NCBI RefSeq assembly: GCF_026339935.1
Contig: NZ_JAPEPX010000001.1
Location: forward strand, 1,156,001 to 1,220,000
Direction: 5' to 3'
Source of the DNA: Streptomyces sp. NBC_01551
Lineage (GTDB): Bacteria; Actinomycetota; Actinomycetes; Streptomycetales; Streptomycetaceae
Length of the DNA: 64,000 nt
The notes under the pieces were generated by a model that ran no database searches, was not told the DNA's origin, and was given only the letters and a program-made list of their open reading frames with translations. The first letter of the stretch is position 1; every line of letters begins with the position of its first letter. Below, piece after piece: positions 33,698 through 45,259 of the stretch. The translations under genes were made by a program, and so were the position numbers.

Positions 33698-34150
33698 TCA
33701 GCGGCCGCGGAGGCGGCGGACCAGGATGCTGGCGTCGCCGCGGGACTCCAGGTCCGCCAGGACGACCGCCACCGCCTCGCGCACGATGCGGCCGCGGTCG
33801 ACCGCGAGACCGTGCTCCCCGCGCAGGACGAGGCGCGCGTGCTCCAGGTCCATCAGTTCCTCGGCGGAGACGTAGACCGTGATCTTCTCGTCGTGCCGCT
33901 CCCGCCCGCTGGGCCGGCGGTTCGCCCCCCGGCCCTGGCCCTGGCCCTGGCCGCCGCCACCCTTGCCCCGCCGGGGCTCCTGGCTGACAGAACCTTCCTG
34001 CGACCGCCGAGGTGCGCCGACCGCGGGTTCCGCCACCGCCGCCGCCCCGTGCTGCTCCCCGGCCGGCGACTCGTCCCGCCGCGGCGAGGACGACTGCAGC
34101 GCCATCCCCCCGGTCGTGCGGAACAGTTCGTCGGCTCCGGGCAGACTCAC
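33698..34150 (-). CDS. Small basic protein with ribbon-helix-helix-like C-terminus, ParA-linked
   Basis: 150 residues from GTG 34150, overlapping the parA stop as GTGA. An N-terminal polar segment (SLPGADELFRTTGGMALQSS, then RRDESPAGE) leads to a Gly/Gln/Arg-rich linker. The C-terminal ~65 residues look like a ribbon-helix-helix DNA-binding unit: EKITVYVSAEELMDLEHARL then VDRGRIVREAVAVVLADLESRG (beta strand, two helices). As a small DNA-binding partner next to an orphan ParA, it may act as a ParB or adaptor. Conserved context between parA and scpA is familiar in Streptomyces, but its function is not established. Its 3' end sequence is duplicated in the adjoining repeat region. Confidence 0.8.
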   Translation of the reverse strand: MSLPGADELFRTTGGMALQSSSPRRDESPAGEQHGAAAVAEPAVGAPRRSQEGSVSQEPRRGKGGGGQGQGQGRGANRRPSGRERHDEKITVYVSAEELMDLEHARLVLRGEHGLAVDRGRIVREAVAVVLADLESRGDASILVRRLRGR

Positions 34151-35307
34151 TCGGCGGGACACCGCGCGAGCACCTCCCTGGCCAGCTGGCGATAGGCGGC
34201 GGCACCGACGGAGTTGGACGCGTACGTGGTGATCGGCTCGCCGGCGACCGTGGTCTCCGGGAAGCGCACCGTACGGCCGATGACCGTGTGGTAGACGTGG
34301 TCGTCGAAGGCCTCGACGACGCGCGCCAGCACTTCACGGCTGTGCACCGTGCGGGAGTCGTACATCGTGGCGAGGATGCCGTCGAGCTCCAGCTCCGGGT
34401 TGAGCCGCTCCTGCACCTTCTCGATCGTCTCGGTCAGCAGCGCCACACCGCGCAGCGCGAAGAACTCGCACTCCAGCGGGACGATGACCTTGTGAGCCGC
34501 CGTCAGGGCGTTCACGGTCAGCAGACCGAGCGAGGGCTGACAGTCGATCACGATGTAGTCGTAGTCGGCCATCAGCGGCTTCAGCGCCCGCTGCAGCGTC
34601 GACTCGCGCGCGACCTCGCTGACCAGCTGCACTTCGGCCGCGGACAGGTCGATGTTGCTCGGCAGCAGGTCCATGTTCGGAACGGCCGTCTTGAGCAGCA
34701 CCTCGTCGGCCGACATGCCCCGCTCCATGAGCAGGTTGTAGACCGTCAGGTCGAGTTCCATCGGGTTGACTCCGAGGCCCACGGACAGCGCGCCCTGCGG
34801 GTCGAAGTCGACGAGCAGCACGCGCCGCCCGTACTCGGCGAGTGCGGCGCCCAGGTTGATGGTCGACGTGGTCTTGCCCACGCCGCCCTTCTGGTTGCAC
34901 ATCGCGATGATCTTCGCCGGACCGTGATCGGTCAGCGGACCCGGGATCGGGAAGTACGGCAGCGGCCGTCCGGTCGGGCCGATCCGCTCACGGCGCTGAC
35001 GGGCAGCGTCGGGGGCGAGAGTGGCCGCGTACTCGGGGTCGGGCTCGTACTCCGCGTCGGGGTCGTAGAAGTGCCCCTCGGGCACATTTTCGTAGTCGGC
35101 GAAACCCACGGGCTTTTCGCCGCTCAGGTCGCCGGCCCTGGAGTTCACGTCTAGGCCGTCCATGCTCTTTTGAGGCGTCGTCATGTGCTGGTGGTTTGCG
35201 AAGGTGCGTACTGCGACGGAGCCGACAGCTTCGAGCCCGGCTGGGCCCTGGCCCCGCTCAGGCGTCCCTGCTCGACCACCTCCAGGAGTAAATGTCGACT
35301 CATTCAC
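34147..35307 (-). CDS. parA: ParA-family ATPase (orphan, scp-linked)
   Basis: 386 residues from GTG 35307, preceded by GAGGAGG (spacing ~11; an internal ATG start is possible). A ~115-residue N-terminal extension (acidic NVPEGHFYDPDAEYEPDPEY) precedes the ATPase: NQKGGVGKTTSTINLG (deviant Walker A with signature Lys), LLVDFDPQGALSVGLG, VIDCQPSLGLLTVNAL (Walker B) and VIGRTVRFPETTVAGEPIT. Similar to ParA/Soj that drives segregation, but distinct from the oriC-linked parAB pair. It is followed by the RHH-like gene (4-bp overlap) and, beyond the repeats, by scpA, so it may help organise the chromosome. Confidence 0.93.
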   Translation of the reverse strand: MNESTFTPGGGRAGTPERGQGPAGLEAVGSVAVRTFANHQHMTTPQKSMDGLDVNSRAGDLSGEKPVGFADYENVPEGHFYDPDAEYEPDPEYAATLAPDAARQRRERIGPTGRPLPYFPIPGPLTDHGPAKIIAMCNQKGGVGKTTSTINLGAALAEYGRRVLLVDFDPQGALSVGLGVNPMELDLTVYNLLMERGMSADEVLLKTAVPNMDLLPSNIDLSAAEVQLVSEVARESTLQRALKPLMADYDYIVIDCQPSLGLLTVNALTAAHKVIVPLECEFFALRGVALLTETIEKVQERLNPELELDGILATMYDSRTVHSREVLARVVEAFDDHVYHTVIGRTVRFPETTVAGEPITTYASNSVGAAAYRQLAREVLARCPAE

Positions 35308-35570
35308 AAGTCGTCTTACCTCCTCGGACGTGACCAGGACACTTATCGATAGGTCAGCGTGGCACCATGCCGACGGTTGGCGACTCTATGGCGTGTCACC
35401 GCCCAGCGGCAACACAATCCACCGGACCCGGCACGATGTGTCGGCAACCGAACACCACTCTGTCAAGGGCGTGCGGGCTGTCGCCGCGAAGTTTCGCGGG
35501 TGCGCGAAAGGGTTAAAGGGTTACGTTCGAGGCGAGTTGAGCGGTACGGACGGGCTCTGCGCAAACGCGT
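35308..35570. promoter_or_regulatory. Upstream region of parA
   Basis: The minus strand carries TTGACA (complement of TGTCAA near 35,460) as a possible -35 element, but no good -10 follows. No gene seen. Confidence 0.4.
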
Positions 35571-35602
35571 CCGGCCGGACCTTGCGGGCAAGGTCCGGCC
35601 GG
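35571..35602 (-). terminator. ald terminator
   Basis: CCGGCCGGACCTTG / CAAGGTCCGGCCGG, a perfect 14-bp stem with CGGG loop, 42 bp beyond the ald stop. Confidence 0.85.
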
Positions 35603-35643
35603 ATACGTGAGATTGACGTCAGTCGTTGACGAGGTCTGACCGA

Positions 35644-36759
<1,116 letters not shown>

Positions 36760-36911
36760 CGTCGATCACGGTCCTTGGCTCAGGGGATTTTTCGGGGCAC
36801 TTACATACATACCCGCCCACAAGAACGCGCAACGGGATGCACCACGGGATGTCGTGGTGAAGCCAGTCTAATGAAGGACGACGCGCTGTCTAGCCTTGCA
36901 AACAAATAATC

Positions 36912-38885
36912 TCAGTCGGAATCACTACGGATTTCGCAGGCTGCGGGGTCATCTCCCAGCAATCTGTCGGCCGTGGCACGGTGCAGCCTGGCAGCCGCGG
37001 GATCACCCAGCCGGTCCAGCGTGTCGGCCAGCCGGACCTCCAGCGCGGCGTGAAGCCGCAGGTCCCCGGCACGGCGCGCGAGGTCCACCGCCTCGCGGCA
37101 GGTGTGCAGCGATTCCTCGGGCCGCCCGGCGTACTCCTGGACGCGCGCCATCTCGCTCAACGCCTTGGCCTGGCCCGGGACATCGGCCAGTCTCCGATAG
37201 CCCGCGGCGGCCGCCCGCCAGCTGCGCAGCGCGTCCCCGTACCGGCCCGCGTACGTGTGCACGTTGCCGAGCCGCCCGTACAGCCGGGCCTCGTCCGCGC
37301 GCTCCCCCCGGGCGAGGGCCTGGGACAGCGCCCGGCCGAACCAGTCGGAAGCCCGGTGCCAGTCCGCCAGCTCCTGGTAGGCACCGCCTACGGATTCCAT
37401 CGCGCGGCCGGTCGCGTACGGGTCGTTCGCGGCCCGTCCGGCGTCCAGCGCGGCCCGGTAGCGCTCCAGCGCCTCCTGGGTACGCCCGGTCTCGGCGTCC
37501 AGGTCCGCCAGGTTCAGCAGCGCGGCGGCCTGCTCCCGGTACAGGTCGCGGCGCTCGGCGACGTCCAGGACCAGTCGGTGCAGCCCGTACAGCTCGGGGG
37601 CGGCCGCGGCGGTGCCGCGGTGCTCCGCCAAGGCCCGCACCAGGGCCGCGACCAGCCGCCGGGCCAGGGTGTCCAGCCCGCCGTCCGCCACCGCGAGGGA
37701 GGCGGCCGCCGACAGCGCGGGCAGCCGGGTGTCCAGCCAGGTCGCGGCGGCCCGCCGGTCGGGGAAGCGCAGGGCGCGGGGCAGCCCGTCCAGCTTCTCG
37801 GGCCCGCCGACCCCGGGATCCTCGTCATCGGTCGCCATGGCCCGGCAGGAGTGCAGCAGCCGGACGGTGCGCTCCAGCATCCGCGCCCGGGCCAGCTGGA
37901 CCTCGGCGGGGCGCTCCTTGGCCTCCAGCAGCGCCCGCAGCAGCGGCGTGAGGCAGCCGGGCAGCAGGAACAGGCCGTCCTGTCCGGGCCGGACCAGTCC
38001 CAGCCCGGCGAAGTCCTCCAGGGTGGACTGCGCGGCGGCCACGGAGCAGCCGGCGAGGGCGGAGGCGGTGTGCGAGTCGACGATGCCGGCGGGCGCGAGC
38101 GGAAGCAGCCGCAGGGTGCGCTGGGCGGGCTGCGGCAGGGACTCGTAGACGAGCCGGAAGGCCCGGCCGAGCGGGCCGCTGATGCCGGGCGTCATCTCGT
38201 GGAGCTGCTTGGCCACGTCGGCGACGGAGGCCTTGGGGTGGACGGCGAGCCATCCTCCGGCCAGGGCCAGCGCGGCGGGCTGCCCGCCGCACTCCTCGGC
38301 GAGGCCCTCGGCGGCGCGCGGGTCGACGGTGATCCGGGTGTCCCCGATCCGCCGCGAGAGCATCAGGACGGCGGAGGTGGGGTCGAGCCCGCCGAGGGTG
38401 CAGGGGCGGACATCCGGAATCCCGGTGAGGGGCCCCTCGGAGGTCACGACGACCAGGCACTCGGGGGTGTCGGGGAGCAGCGCGTCGACCTGGAAGGGGT
38501 CGCCGGCGTCGTCGACGAGCAGGATCGCCTTGCGGTCGGCGAGGGCGGCGCGCAGCGCCGAGCTGAGCTCGTCCTCGGCGGCGCCGGGCGGGGTGGGCTC
38601 TCCGAGCCCTTCGAGCAGGCCGCGCAGGGCCTGCTCGGTGGCGACGGCCTCCCCGCCGGGGGTGGTGAGGCGGGTGCGCAGGACCCCGTCGGGGTAGTCG
38701 GAGCGGACCTCGCGGACGAACGCCTCGGCGAGGGCGGTCCGGCCGGAGCCGGGCCGACCCGCGACGAGCAGCACCCGCGCGCGCGGGGCCTTCGCCTTCC
38801 GGCCGGAGAGGGTGTCGAGCCCGGTCCGGGCGATGTCCTCGCGGAGCTCCTTGAGCTCACGCCGCCGCCCGACGAAATCCGTCAC
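36912..38885 (-). CDS. STAND-type NB-ARC ATPase with TPR repeats
   Basis: 657 residues from GTG 38885, with GAGGAGCG upstream. Opens TDFVGRRRELKELREDIA, the usual entry to NB-ARC-like modules. Walker A is GRPGSGRTALAEAF (~42-55), Walker B ILLVDDAGDP (~120), and CGGQPAALALAGGWLA resembles the GxP (GLPL) motif. A winged-helix-like portion is followed by TPR units from ~440 (AALLNLADLDAETGRTQEALERYRAAL; ARLYGRLGNVHTYAGRYGDAL). No output domain is recognised, so it may be a regulator or a signalling scaffold of the AfsR/SARP-related kind without the DNA-binding part. In Streptomyces a XerD-type recombinase gene is usual between ald and the NUDIX gene (from memory); this gene takes that place. Confidence 0.85.
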   Translation of the reverse strand: MTDFVGRRRELKELREDIARTGLDTLSGRKAKAPRARVLLVAGRPGSGRTALAEAFVREVRSDYPDGVLRTRLTTPGGEAVATEQALRGLLEGLGEPTPPGAAEDELSSALRAALADRKAILLVDDAGDPFQVDALLPDTPECLVVVTSEGPLTGIPDVRPCTLGGLDPTSAVLMLSRRIGDTRITVDPRAAEGLAEECGGQPAALALAGGWLAVHPKASVADVAKQLHEMTPGISGPLGRAFRLVYESLPQPAQRTLRLLPLAPAGIVDSHTASALAGCSVAAAQSTLEDFAGLGLVRPGQDGLFLLPGCLTPLLRALLEAKERPAEVQLARARMLERTVRLLHSCRAMATDDEDPGVGGPEKLDGLPRALRFPDRRAAATWLDTRLPALSAAASLAVADGGLDTLARRLVAALVRALAEHRGTAAAAPELYGLHRLVLDVAERRDLYREQAAALLNLADLDAETGRTQEALERYRAALDAGRAANDPYATGRAMESVGGAYQELADWHRASDWFGRALSQALARGERADEARLYGRLGNVHTYAGRYGDALRSWRAAAAGYRRLADVPGQAKALSEMARVQEYAGRPEESLHTCREAVDLARRAGDLRLHAALEVRLADTLDRLGDPAAARLHRATADRLLGDDPAACEIRSDSD

Positions 38886-39021
38886 GGATCCGCTCCTCTC
38901 CCTGCCTTCGGGTTGCGAGCGTAGTTCACGCAGAGCGACGACCCGTGTGGAGCGCGGCGGGTGGATCGCCCGATCGGATCAGCAGATGGTCACACCAGCC
39001 CCGTCCGGGCGCCCGGACGGG

Positions 39022-39654
39022 TCAGGCCTCGTAGGGGCGGGCGGGCCAGGGCGCGAGGGCGGGCCGCAGGGCGTCGAGACCGCCCTCTGCGGACCGGGCC
39101 GCGGAGAGGGCCAGCACGCCCACGACCAGCCCCATGTTGCCCAGCTCTCCCGCGAGGACGCCCCGTACCAGCTCGTCCTGCGGGACCCAGGCCAGTTCCA
39201 TGTCCGCCTCCTCCGAGCCGGACTCCGTGTAGCGCTCGCCCTCGGCGGGGGAGACCTCGCGCGCCAGGAAGATCCGGATCGCCTCGTCCGAGCCGCCGGG
39301 CGACGCGTAGTAGTCGCTCAGCACCCGCCAGTCCTCGGCCTTGACGTGCGCCTCTTCGTACAGCTCCCGCTGCGCGCCGTGCAGCGGGTTCTCCCCCGGT
39401 ACGTCCAGCAGCCCCGCCGGGAGCTCCCACAGGCGCCGCCGCACGGGGTGGCGGTACTGGCTCAGCACCAGCACCCGCCCCTCCTCGTCCAGCGCCACCA
39501 CGCACACCGAGCCGGGGTGCACCTGGTAGTCGCGGCGGGCCACGGACCCGTCGGGCATCCGGACCTCGTCGGAGTTCACCGCGGTCTTCGCGCCCTGGAA
39601 CGGCCGCTGGGTCGACAGGGTCTCCCAGGATTCCGACGTGTCCTTGATGTTCAT
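39022..39654 (-). CDS. ADP-ribose pyrophosphatase-type NUDIX hydrolase
   Basis: 210 residues from ATG 39654. NUDIX fold with ELPAGLLDVPGENPLHGAQRELYEEAHV (~80-105): the REL-EE core is intact but spacing before it and the last Gly-like position are not canonical (EEAH), as in some ADPRase-type proteins. SPGGSDEAIRIFLAREV further down matches the ADP-ribose-binding loop of that clade. Probable substrates are ADP-ribose or related sugar nucleotides. It lies immediately beyond the pyrG terminator on the same strand, a common Streptomyces neighbour. Confidence 0.9.
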   Translation of the reverse strand: MNIKDTSESWETLSTQRPFQGAKTAVNSDEVRMPDGSVARRDYQVHPGSVCVVALDEEGRVLVLSQYRHPVRRRLWELPAGLLDVPGENPLHGAQRELYEEAHVKAEDWRVLSDYYASPGGSDEAIRIFLAREVSPAEGERYTESGSEEADMELAWVPQDELVRGVLAGELGNMGLVVGVLALSAARSAEGGLDALRPALAPWPARPYEA

Positions 39655-39678
39655 GCCCCGAAGTCCTCCACAACGCGC

Positions 39679-39714
39679 GACAGCCGGGGTACGGATCTCC
39701 GTACCCCGGCTGTC
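39679..39714 (-). terminator. pyrG terminator
   Basis: A near-perfect 17-bp stem (GACAGCCGGGGTACGGA... / ...TCCGTACCCCGGCTGTC) with a tiny loop, between pyrG and the NUDIX start. Confidence 0.85.
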
Positions 39715-39740
39715 TACGGTATGCGGTCAGGCCGTCGGAC

Positions 39741-41393
<1,653 letters not shown>

Positions 41394-41867
41394 CGCCAAG
41401 AGGGGGCTCCCGTGGTCGCGAGGTGAGGTGCGTCCGGCGCCGGCCACCGTCGATCCGGAAGGGTCTCAGGGGGCGCCGAAGCTGCGGTTTCGGGGCTCCT
41501 GATTTGCACAGGCAGACCACCGGTCCACGGGGTACCAGCCTATCAGCGCCAAGACCGGTCTGCCTCCGGCCACGCTCGCGGGGCGCGGCGCGACAGGCCC
41601 GGCGGGAGCGTCCGGCCTGGTCATCCGCAGGGTCACCCGTTCGGCCCAGTCCCATTGTCCGCGGGCTTACGGAGATCACTAGGGTGCCGTCATATCCTGC
41701 TCGGATATCGCTGCACATCGCCCGCCGAGCAGTCCGGCAGACGGCGCGACCCCGCCGGCTTAAGGAATCATGGCTCGATGCGGGGGTTTCTCCACACGGG
41801 AGACCGCGCAACCGCGCATTGCAAGCGCCCTTCGGGGCGGACGTGGCCGTTCGACTGGAGATGCAAC
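41394..41867. promoter_or_regulatory. Divergent promoter region of pyrG and the GH15 gene
   Basis: 474 bp with no recognised gene. Contains an imperfect inverted repeat GGCAGACC(ACC)GGTC (41511-41525) and GACCGGTCTGCC (41553-41564), separated by ~27 bp, which may be regulatory for pyrG. A frame in line with the GH15 gene extends upstream to 41655 but has no ribosome site. Confidence 0.45.
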
Positions 41868-43673
41868 GTGTCCGGGCGCATCGAGGATTACGCACTGATC
41901 GGGGACATGCAGACAGCGGCGCTGGTCTGCCGGGACGGATCGGTGGACTGGTTGTGTCTGCCACGTTTCGATTCCCATGCCGTCTTCGCGGGCATTCTCG
42001 GTACCGAGGATCACGGGTTCTGGCGGATCGGCCCGGCCTTCCCCGCCGACGGCGAGGCCCCGGCCGCGAGCCGGCGCCGCTACCGCGGCGACTCGCTGGT
42101 GCTGGAATCGGAGTGGGACACCCCGCGCGGCACGGTCCGCGTCATCGACTTCATGCCGCCGCGCGAGGACCACGCGCCGCAGCTGATCCGCATCGTGGAG
42201 GGCGTGAGCGGGCGCGTGCGGATGCGCTCCGCGCTGCGCATGCGCTTCAGCTACGGGCGGGTCGTGCCCTGGGTGCACAAGGTCGACGGGCGCACGGTCG
42301 CCGTCGCCGGCCCCGACTCGGTCTGGCTGGACACCGACGCGCAGACCTACGGCGAGGACCTGACGACGTACTCCGACTTCACCGTCGGACCGGGCGACCG
42401 GCGGGCCTTCTGCATCAGCTGGCAGCCCTCGCACAAGGGCGCCCCGGAGTCCCCCGACGCCGAGGCGGCGCTGGAGGCCACCGCCGAGTTCTGGCGCGAG
42501 TGGGTCGAGCACTGCACGTACCACGGGCCTTACCGGGAAGCGGTGATCCGCTCCCTGATCACCCTCAAGGCCCTCACGTACGCCCCCACGGGCGGGATCG
42601 TCGCCGCGCCGACCACCTCCCTCCCGGAGGAGATCGGCGGCGTCCGCAACTGGGACTACCGCTACACCTGGCTGCGGGACGCGGCGATCACCCTCTCCTC
42701 ACTGCTGCGCACCGGCTACCGCGAGGAGGCCCGCGCCTGGCGCGAGTGGCTGCTGCGCGCGGTCGCCGGCGACCCGGAGAACCTCCAGATCATGTACGGG
42801 ATCGCCGGCGAGCGGGAGCTCGGCGAGACCGAGCTCGACTGGCTGCCCGGGTACGAGAACTCCCGGCCGGTCCGCGTCGGCAACGGCGCCGCCGGCCAGC
42901 TCCAGCTCGACGTGTACGGCGAGGTCACCGAGGCCCTGCACCTGGGCCACATGACGGGCCTGGCCCGCAACGACTACGCCTCGTTGCTCCAGCTCAAGCT
43001 GATCCGCTACCTGGAGACCCACTGGGACCAGCCCGACGAGGGCATCTGGGAGGTGCGCGGCCCTCGCCGCCACTTCGTGCACTCGAAGGTGATGGCGTGG
43101 GTGGCCGTGGACCGCACGATCAAGCTGATCGAGAGCGGGGACGCGGACGGCCCGCTGGAGCGCTGGCGCGAGCTGCGCGACGAGATCCACGAGGACGTGT
43201 GCGAGAAGGGCTACGACAAGGAGCGCAACACCTTCACCCAGTCGTACGGGTCGAAGGAGCTGGACGCCTCGCTGCTGCTGATCCCGCAGATGGGCTTCCT
43301 GCCGCCGGACGACAAGCGTGTCATCGGCACCATCGAGGCGATCCAGCGCGAGCTGTCCACGCCCGACGGCTTCATCCTGCGCTACCCGACGGCCGGTGAG
43401 GAGGCCGGCGTCGACGGCCTGGAGGGCGACGAGGGGGCCTTCCTCGCGTGCTCGTTCTGGATGGCGGACGACCTCGCGATGATCGGCCGGGTCGACGAGG
43501 CCCGCCGGCTCTTCGAACGGCTGCTGGCGCTCCGCAACGACCTGGGGCTGCTCGCGGAGGAGTGGGACCCGCGCCGCCAGCGCCAGGTCGGCAACTTCCC
43601 CCAGGCCTTCAGCCACGTCCCCCTGATCGACACGGCCCTGCGCCTGACGGCGAGCGGGGCGTACGGGGGGTAG
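41868..43673 (+). CDS. Glycoside hydrolase family 15 protein (trehalase/glucoamylase-like)
   Basis: 601 residues from GTG 41868, where CTGGAG lies 7 nt upstream and the product begins MSGRIEDYALIGDMQTAALV, the usual N-terminus. An N-terminal beta domain (GSVDWLCLPRFDSHAVFAGIL) is followed by the (alpha/alpha)6 domain: NWDYRYTWLRDAAITLSSLL, GAAGQLQLDVYGEVTEAL, WEVRGPRRHFVHSKVMAWVA and ending LAEEWDPRRQRQVGNFPQAFSH, whose acidic EEWDP segment is the likely catalytic base region. Many actinobacterial members hydrolyse trehalose or malto-oligosaccharides. Lack of a signal peptide places it in the cytosol. Substrate not certain. Confidence 0.88.
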   Translation: MSGRIEDYALIGDMQTAALVCRDGSVDWLCLPRFDSHAVFAGILGTEDHGFWRIGPAFPADGEAPAASRRRYRGDSLVLESEWDTPRGTVRVIDFMPPREDHAPQLIRIVEGVSGRVRMRSALRMRFSYGRVVPWVHKVDGRTVAVAGPDSVWLDTDAQTYGEDLTTYSDFTVGPGDRRAFCISWQPSHKGAPESPDAEAALEATAEFWREWVEHCTYHGPYREAVIRSLITLKALTYAPTGGIVAAPTTSLPEEIGGVRNWDYRYTWLRDAAITLSSLLRTGYREEARAWREWLLRAVAGDPENLQIMYGIAGERELGETELDWLPGYENSRPVRVGNGAAGQLQLDVYGEVTEALHLGHMTGLARNDYASLLQLKLIRYLETHWDQPDEGIWEVRGPRRHFVHSKVMAWVAVDRTIKLIESGDADGPLERWRELRDEIHEDVCEKGYDKERNTFTQSYGSKELDASLLLIPQMGFLPPDDKRVIGTIEAIQRELSTPDGFILRYPTAGEEAGVDGLEGDEGAFLACSFWMADDLAMIGRVDEARRLFERLLALRNDLGLLAEEWDPRRQRQVGNFPQAFSHVPLIDTALRLTASGAYGG

Positions 43674-43683
43674 CGGCACGATC

Positions 43684-43736
43684 GGCCCCGCCGGCGTTCG
43701 AGGCGGCGCGGGGTGCCGGGGGCGAAAGCCCCCGGG
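43684..43736. repeat. Dispersed intergenic element, copy after the GH15 gene
   Basis: GGCCCCGCCGGCGTTCGAGG plus a GGGGGCGAAAGCCCCC foldback. Eleven bases past the GH15 stop, so probably terminator-like. Confidence 0.7.
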
Positions 43737-43754
43737 ATCCCCCCGGACGAAGTC

Positions 43755-43768
43755 GGGGGGGGGGGGGG
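43755..43768. repeat. Fourteen-base G homopolymer
   Basis: GTC followed by 14 G, then AACGG, in the gap before the BBE oxidase. Could be a real slippage-prone tract or an assembly error. Confidence 0.9.
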
Positions 43769-43857
43769 AACGGCGCCGCACGGCCGGCGCGCCCCCGCCA
43801 CCGGCCCCGCCTACGCTGGAATGGTCTTACGCCATCCTCCGAAAGGAGCGGCAGGCC

Positions 43858-45237
43858 ATGGCCCCCTCAAAGGCCGGCACCGCACTCGCCGCCCTCCGCG
43901 ACGACCTCTCCGGCGCCGTGTTCACCGCGGACGACCCGGGCTACGACGAGGCCCGGACCCTCTTCAACGCGATGATCGACCGCAAACCCGCCGTCATCGC
44001 CCAGTGCGAGAGCGTCCCGGACGTCGTCACCGCCGTCCGCTTCGCCCGCAGCCTGGACCTGCCCATCGCGGTGCGCGGCGGCGGCCACAGCGTCGCCGGG
44101 ATGTCCCTCAACGACGGCGGTGTCGTCGTCGACCTCCGCCGGATGCACGAGGTCACGGTCCATCCGGCGGCCAAGGCGGTCCGCGTCGGCGGCGGCGCCA
44201 CGATGAGCCACCTCGACCGGGCCTGCCAGCCGTACGCCCTGGCGACCACCGGCGGCCGGGCCTCGACCACGGGCGTCGGCGGGTACGTGCTCGGCGGCGG
44301 CTCCGGCTGGGCGGACCGGAAGTTCGGCCTGGCCGTGGACAATCTGCTCGGCGTCGAGCTGGTGACGGCCGACGGCCAGGTCCTCGACGTGACCGCGGAG
44401 GAGAACCCGGAGCTGTTCTGGGCCCTGCACGGCGGCGGCGGGAACTTCGGCATCGCCACCTCGCTGACGCTGCGGCTGCACGACCTGCCGGTGTTCTCGG
44501 TCGCCATGGTGCTGGCCCTGCCCGAGCACGGGCCCGCGCTGACCCGCGCGTACCGGGACATCATCGAGTCCGGTCCGGACGAGGCCGCCGGCGGGATCCT
44601 CTACCTGACCGGCCCGCCCGCGGAGTTCGTCCCGCCGCATCTGGTCGGCACCCTGCTCGCCGGCGCGCTGCTCACGTACACCGGGCCCGAGGAGGAGGTG
44701 CGCGCGCTCGCCGCGCCGCTGCTGGCCGTCCCGCACGAGGTGGAGATGGTCACCGCCCTGCCCTACGCGGACTTCCAGTGCATGTTCGACGACCCGCCCG
44801 AGCTGCGCAACTACTGGTCCGCCGAGTACCTGCGCGCCGCCCCCGACGAGCTGCTCGACGTGTTCTGCGCCCGTGCGGCCTCGATGCCGGTGCCGTCGGG
44901 CTGCCAGCACGTGCTCTTCCCGCAGGGCGGTGCCATCGCGTCGGGCCCGCCCGAGTGGCCGGTCCCGTACCGCGACGCGCCCTGGGCCGTGCACCCGTTC
45001 GGGATCTGGGAGGACCCGGCGGACGACGCCCGCGCCATCCAGTGGGTCCGCGACACCCGGACCGACGTCCGGCCGTGGAGCACCGGCGCCGTGTACCTCA
45101 ACTTCACCGGCGACGAGGGCCGGGAGCGGGTGGTCGCGGGGCTCGGCGAGGAGAATCTGGCCCGGCTGGGCGGGGTGAAGCGGGAGTTCGACCCGGACAA
45201 CGTCTTCCGCTTCAACCACAACATCACCCCGGCCTGA
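43858..45237 (+). CDS. FAD-linked oxidase of the berberine-bridge-enzyme family
   Basis: 459 residues from ATG 43858, with AAAGGAG upstream. The FAD-binding part (p-cresol methylhydroxylase fold) has DLPIAVRGGGHSVAGMSLNDGG, in which the His is the usual covalent 8-alpha-histidyl site, then GRASTTGVGGYVLGGGSGW, where the second covalent Cys of bicovalent members is not present (Arg-Ala-Ser). The C-terminal BBE segment ends RLGGVKREFDPDNVFRFNHN. Oxidises sugars or secondary metabolites; substrate unknown. The stop is 22 bp before the PucR-family regulator on the same strand. Confidence 0.88.
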   Translation: MAPSKAGTALAALRDDLSGAVFTADDPGYDEARTLFNAMIDRKPAVIAQCESVPDVVTAVRFARSLDLPIAVRGGGHSVAGMSLNDGGVVVDLRRMHEVTVHPAAKAVRVGGGATMSHLDRACQPYALATTGGRASTTGVGGYVLGGGSGWADRKFGLAVDNLLGVELVTADGQVLDVTAEENPELFWALHGGGGNFGIATSLTLRLHDLPVFSVAMVLALPEHGPALTRAYRDIIESGPDEAAGGILYLTGPPAEFVPPHLVGTLLAGALLTYTGPEEEVRALAAPLLAVPHEVEMVTALPYADFQCMFDDPPELRNYWSAEYLRAAPDELLDVFCARAASMPVPSGCQHVLFPQGGAIASGPPEWPVPYRDAPWAVHPFGIWEDPADDARAIQWVRDTRTDVRPWSTGAVYLNFTGDEGRERVVAGLGEENLARLGGVKREFDPDNVFRFNHNITPA

Positions 45238-45259
45238 CCCCCTGGTAGCGTCCCGCGAC

